A stretch of 64,000 nt of DNA from an uncultured Anaeroplasmataceae bacterium (lineage in GTDB: Bacteria; Bacillota_I; Bacilli_A; Acholeplasmatales; Anaeroplasmataceae), in assembly GCA_949840955.1 (NCBI GenBank), contig CATKXV010000003.1, forward strand, positions 1 through 64,000, written 5' to 3'. Positions 62,821-64,000 of this stretch are shown here, one piece after another. Under the pieces are notes generated by a model. The model ran no database searches, was not told the DNA's origin, and saw only the letters and a list, made by a program, of their open reading frames with translations. A program made the position numbers and the translations under genes. Each line of letters starts with the position of its first letter. Position 1 is the stretch's first letter.

Positions 62821-63726
62821 TTACTTGAAAGCTGCTGACTGTGCTGCAACCTCAGCGGCAAAATCATTTACTTGTTTTTCAATACCTTCACCAACCTCAA
62901 GACGTGTAAAGAACACAACCTGAGATTTAGCACCCTTAACATATGCATCAACTGTTTGATCAGGGTTCTTAACAAAAGCTTGAGATAATAAGCAAATCTC
63001 CTTTAAATTTTTATCAAGACGTCCTGGGACAATACGCTCAGCAATAATATTTTCAGGCTTTGGTTTAGCAGCAGAAGCATTTTCATTTAATGCTGCAGCT
63101 AAAATAATTTCTCTTTCCTTTTCAATCACATCAGCTGGAATATCTTCACTAGAAATATATTTTGGATTGAGTGCAGCAACATGCATAGCAATATCCTTAG
63201 CCACTACATCATCATTTCCAGTAAGAATTGTAATGGTTACAATTCTACCCTTCATATGCTTATAAGCACCAAATACCTCATCACTCTTCTTTTCAATAAC
63301 GCTAACACGACGTAAGGTAATCTTTTCTCCAATAACTCCAGATGCCTCTAAAATCACTGTATTTAAATCCTTGCCATCTACAGAAACAGCTAAAGCCTCT
63401 TCTGTGTTCGTAGCATTAGAATTAGCAATAATTTCGCCAACCTTATCTAAAAGATTTAAAAATTTTTCATTTTGAGCAACAAAATCTGTTTGAGAGTTTA
63501 ATTCAAATACAACACATTTATTTCCAGAAATACGATAAGAGCATAGGCCCTCTGCTGCAACAGCACTTTCCTTCTTTACTGCCTTTGCAATACCCTTTTC
63601 ACGAAGCCATGTAACAGCTTCTTCCATATTTCCGTTTGTAGCATCCAATGCTTTTTTACAATCTAGCATTCCTGCAGATGTTTTCTCACGTAATTCTTTT
63701 ACCATTTGTGCAGTAATATTTGCCAT
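62821..63726 (-). CDS. tsf: Elongation factor Ts
   Basis: 301 aa. The N-terminal UBA-like MVKELREKTSAGMLDCKKAL and FELNSQTDFVAQNEKF, which contact EF-Tu, are intact. It recharges EF-Tu with GTP. 17 bp downstream of rpsB. Confidence 0.98.
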   Translation of the reverse strand: MANITAQMVKELREKTSAGMLDCKKALDATNGNMEEAVTWLREKGIAKAVKKESAVAAEGLCSYRISGNKCVVFELNSQTDFVAQNEKFLNLLDKVGEIIANSNATNTEEALAVSVDGKDLNTVILEASGVIGEKITLRRVSVIEKKSDEVFGAYKHMKGRIVTITILTGNDDVVAKDIAMHVAALNPKYISSEDIPADVIEKEREIILAAALNENASAAKPKPENIIAERIVPGRLDKNLKEICLLSQAFVKNPDQTVDAYVKGAKSQVVFFTRLEVGEGIEKQVNDFAAEVAAQSAAFK

Positions 63727-63743
63727 AAAATGTTCCTCCTGTA

Positions 63744-64000
63744 TTATTCAGCTGGTGCTTCTTCTACCTTAGCAGGTTTCTTAGCAACAGGCTTTTTTGC
63801 CTTAGGTGTATCCTTAGTAGCATGCTTATCCTTAGTGATTTCCTCACTTAAATTAACCTCTTCAGGCTCAGTAAACTTTTCTACCTCTCCACCATTAGCC
63901 TCGATGACAGCATTTGCCATAACCCATGTAACAAGCTTAACTGCACGAATTGCATCATCATTTGCTGGAATAACATAGTCCACATCATCAGGATCACAGT
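63744..64000 (-). CDS. rpsB: Ribosomal protein uS2, C-terminal part (runs off the window)
   Basis: Only the last 85 or so codons are present. [17 protein letters not shown] is the conserved S2 C-terminal region. A Lys/Ala/Pro/Glu-rich tail of about 50 residues extends past the normal end. The gene starts beyond position 64000. Confidence 0.95.
   Translation of the reverse strand, partial: CDPDDVDYVIPANDDAIRAVKLVTWVMANAVIEANGGEVEKFTEPEEVNLSEEITKDKHATKDTPKAKKPVAKKPAKVEEAPAE

Overview
The window looks like a chromosome segment of a low-GC, anaerobic, probably gut-associated member of the Bacillota, close to Bacilli/Erysipelotrichia-type lineages. The grounds are AT-rich DNA, the standard genetic code (long core genes read through with TGA as stop), a DnaB/DnaI-type primosome, T-box control of thrS, MEP-pathway isoprenoid synthesis (dxr), a fermentative AdhE, rubrerythrin, and two carbohydrate- or mucin-directed proteins (a membrane-anchored M60-type metallopeptidase and a GH43 glycosidase). 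The lineage is inference; the gene content is direct. Most genes are on the minus strand.

Core block 1 (1-34044). From right to left: alaS-ruvX-DUF1292-trmR plus an exonuclease, in a Bacillus-like order; mnmA-recD2; plsC and a DUF368 permease on the plus strand; tRNA-Leu(UAG); rsmH; rpmF-yceD; a truncated leucine-rich-repeat gene; an ABC-F protein; a T-box leader with a GNAT gene and thrS; and the replication/repair run polA-nitroreductase-mutM-coaE-hypothetical-dnaB-dnaI. Then come the large M60 protein, adhE-yhbY and rubrerythrin.

Accessory island (about 34.4-54.7 kb). It lies directly downstream of rlmCD (rumA). Between the intact rlmCD end and the rubrerythrin gene there are three clear and one doubtful extra copies of the rlmCD 3' end (about 50.14, 36.70, 35.30 and perhaps 34.40 kb). 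This suggests serial insertion of elements at one attachment site, each bringing a replacement gene end, at least two of them with a terminator. Cargo includes two RNase III-fold proteins, a Fic remnant, an HNH nuclease, two helical proteins with HEPN-like R-x(4-5)-H motifs, a frameshifted dGTPase, an array of five tiny promoter-terminator RNA genes, a SAM-clan riboswitch, and a restriction-modification pair. In that pair the methyltransferase motifs are divided between a 315-aa protein and a 1338-aa nuclease-helicase-methylase. A wHTH/DUF5343/Ymh trio completes the cargo. A perfect 24-bp inverted repeat enclosing a promoter sits immediately upstream of the restriction operon, next to a broken tyrosine recombinase: a candidate phase switch. 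Several island genes carry one-base indels or single stops, while the core genes are intact.

Core block 2 (54705-64000). rlmCD, a GH43 enzyme, then the conserved rseP-dxr-cdsA-frr-pyrH-tsf-rpsB cluster, lacking the uppS gene that usually lies between frr and cdsA. rpsB runs off the right edge.
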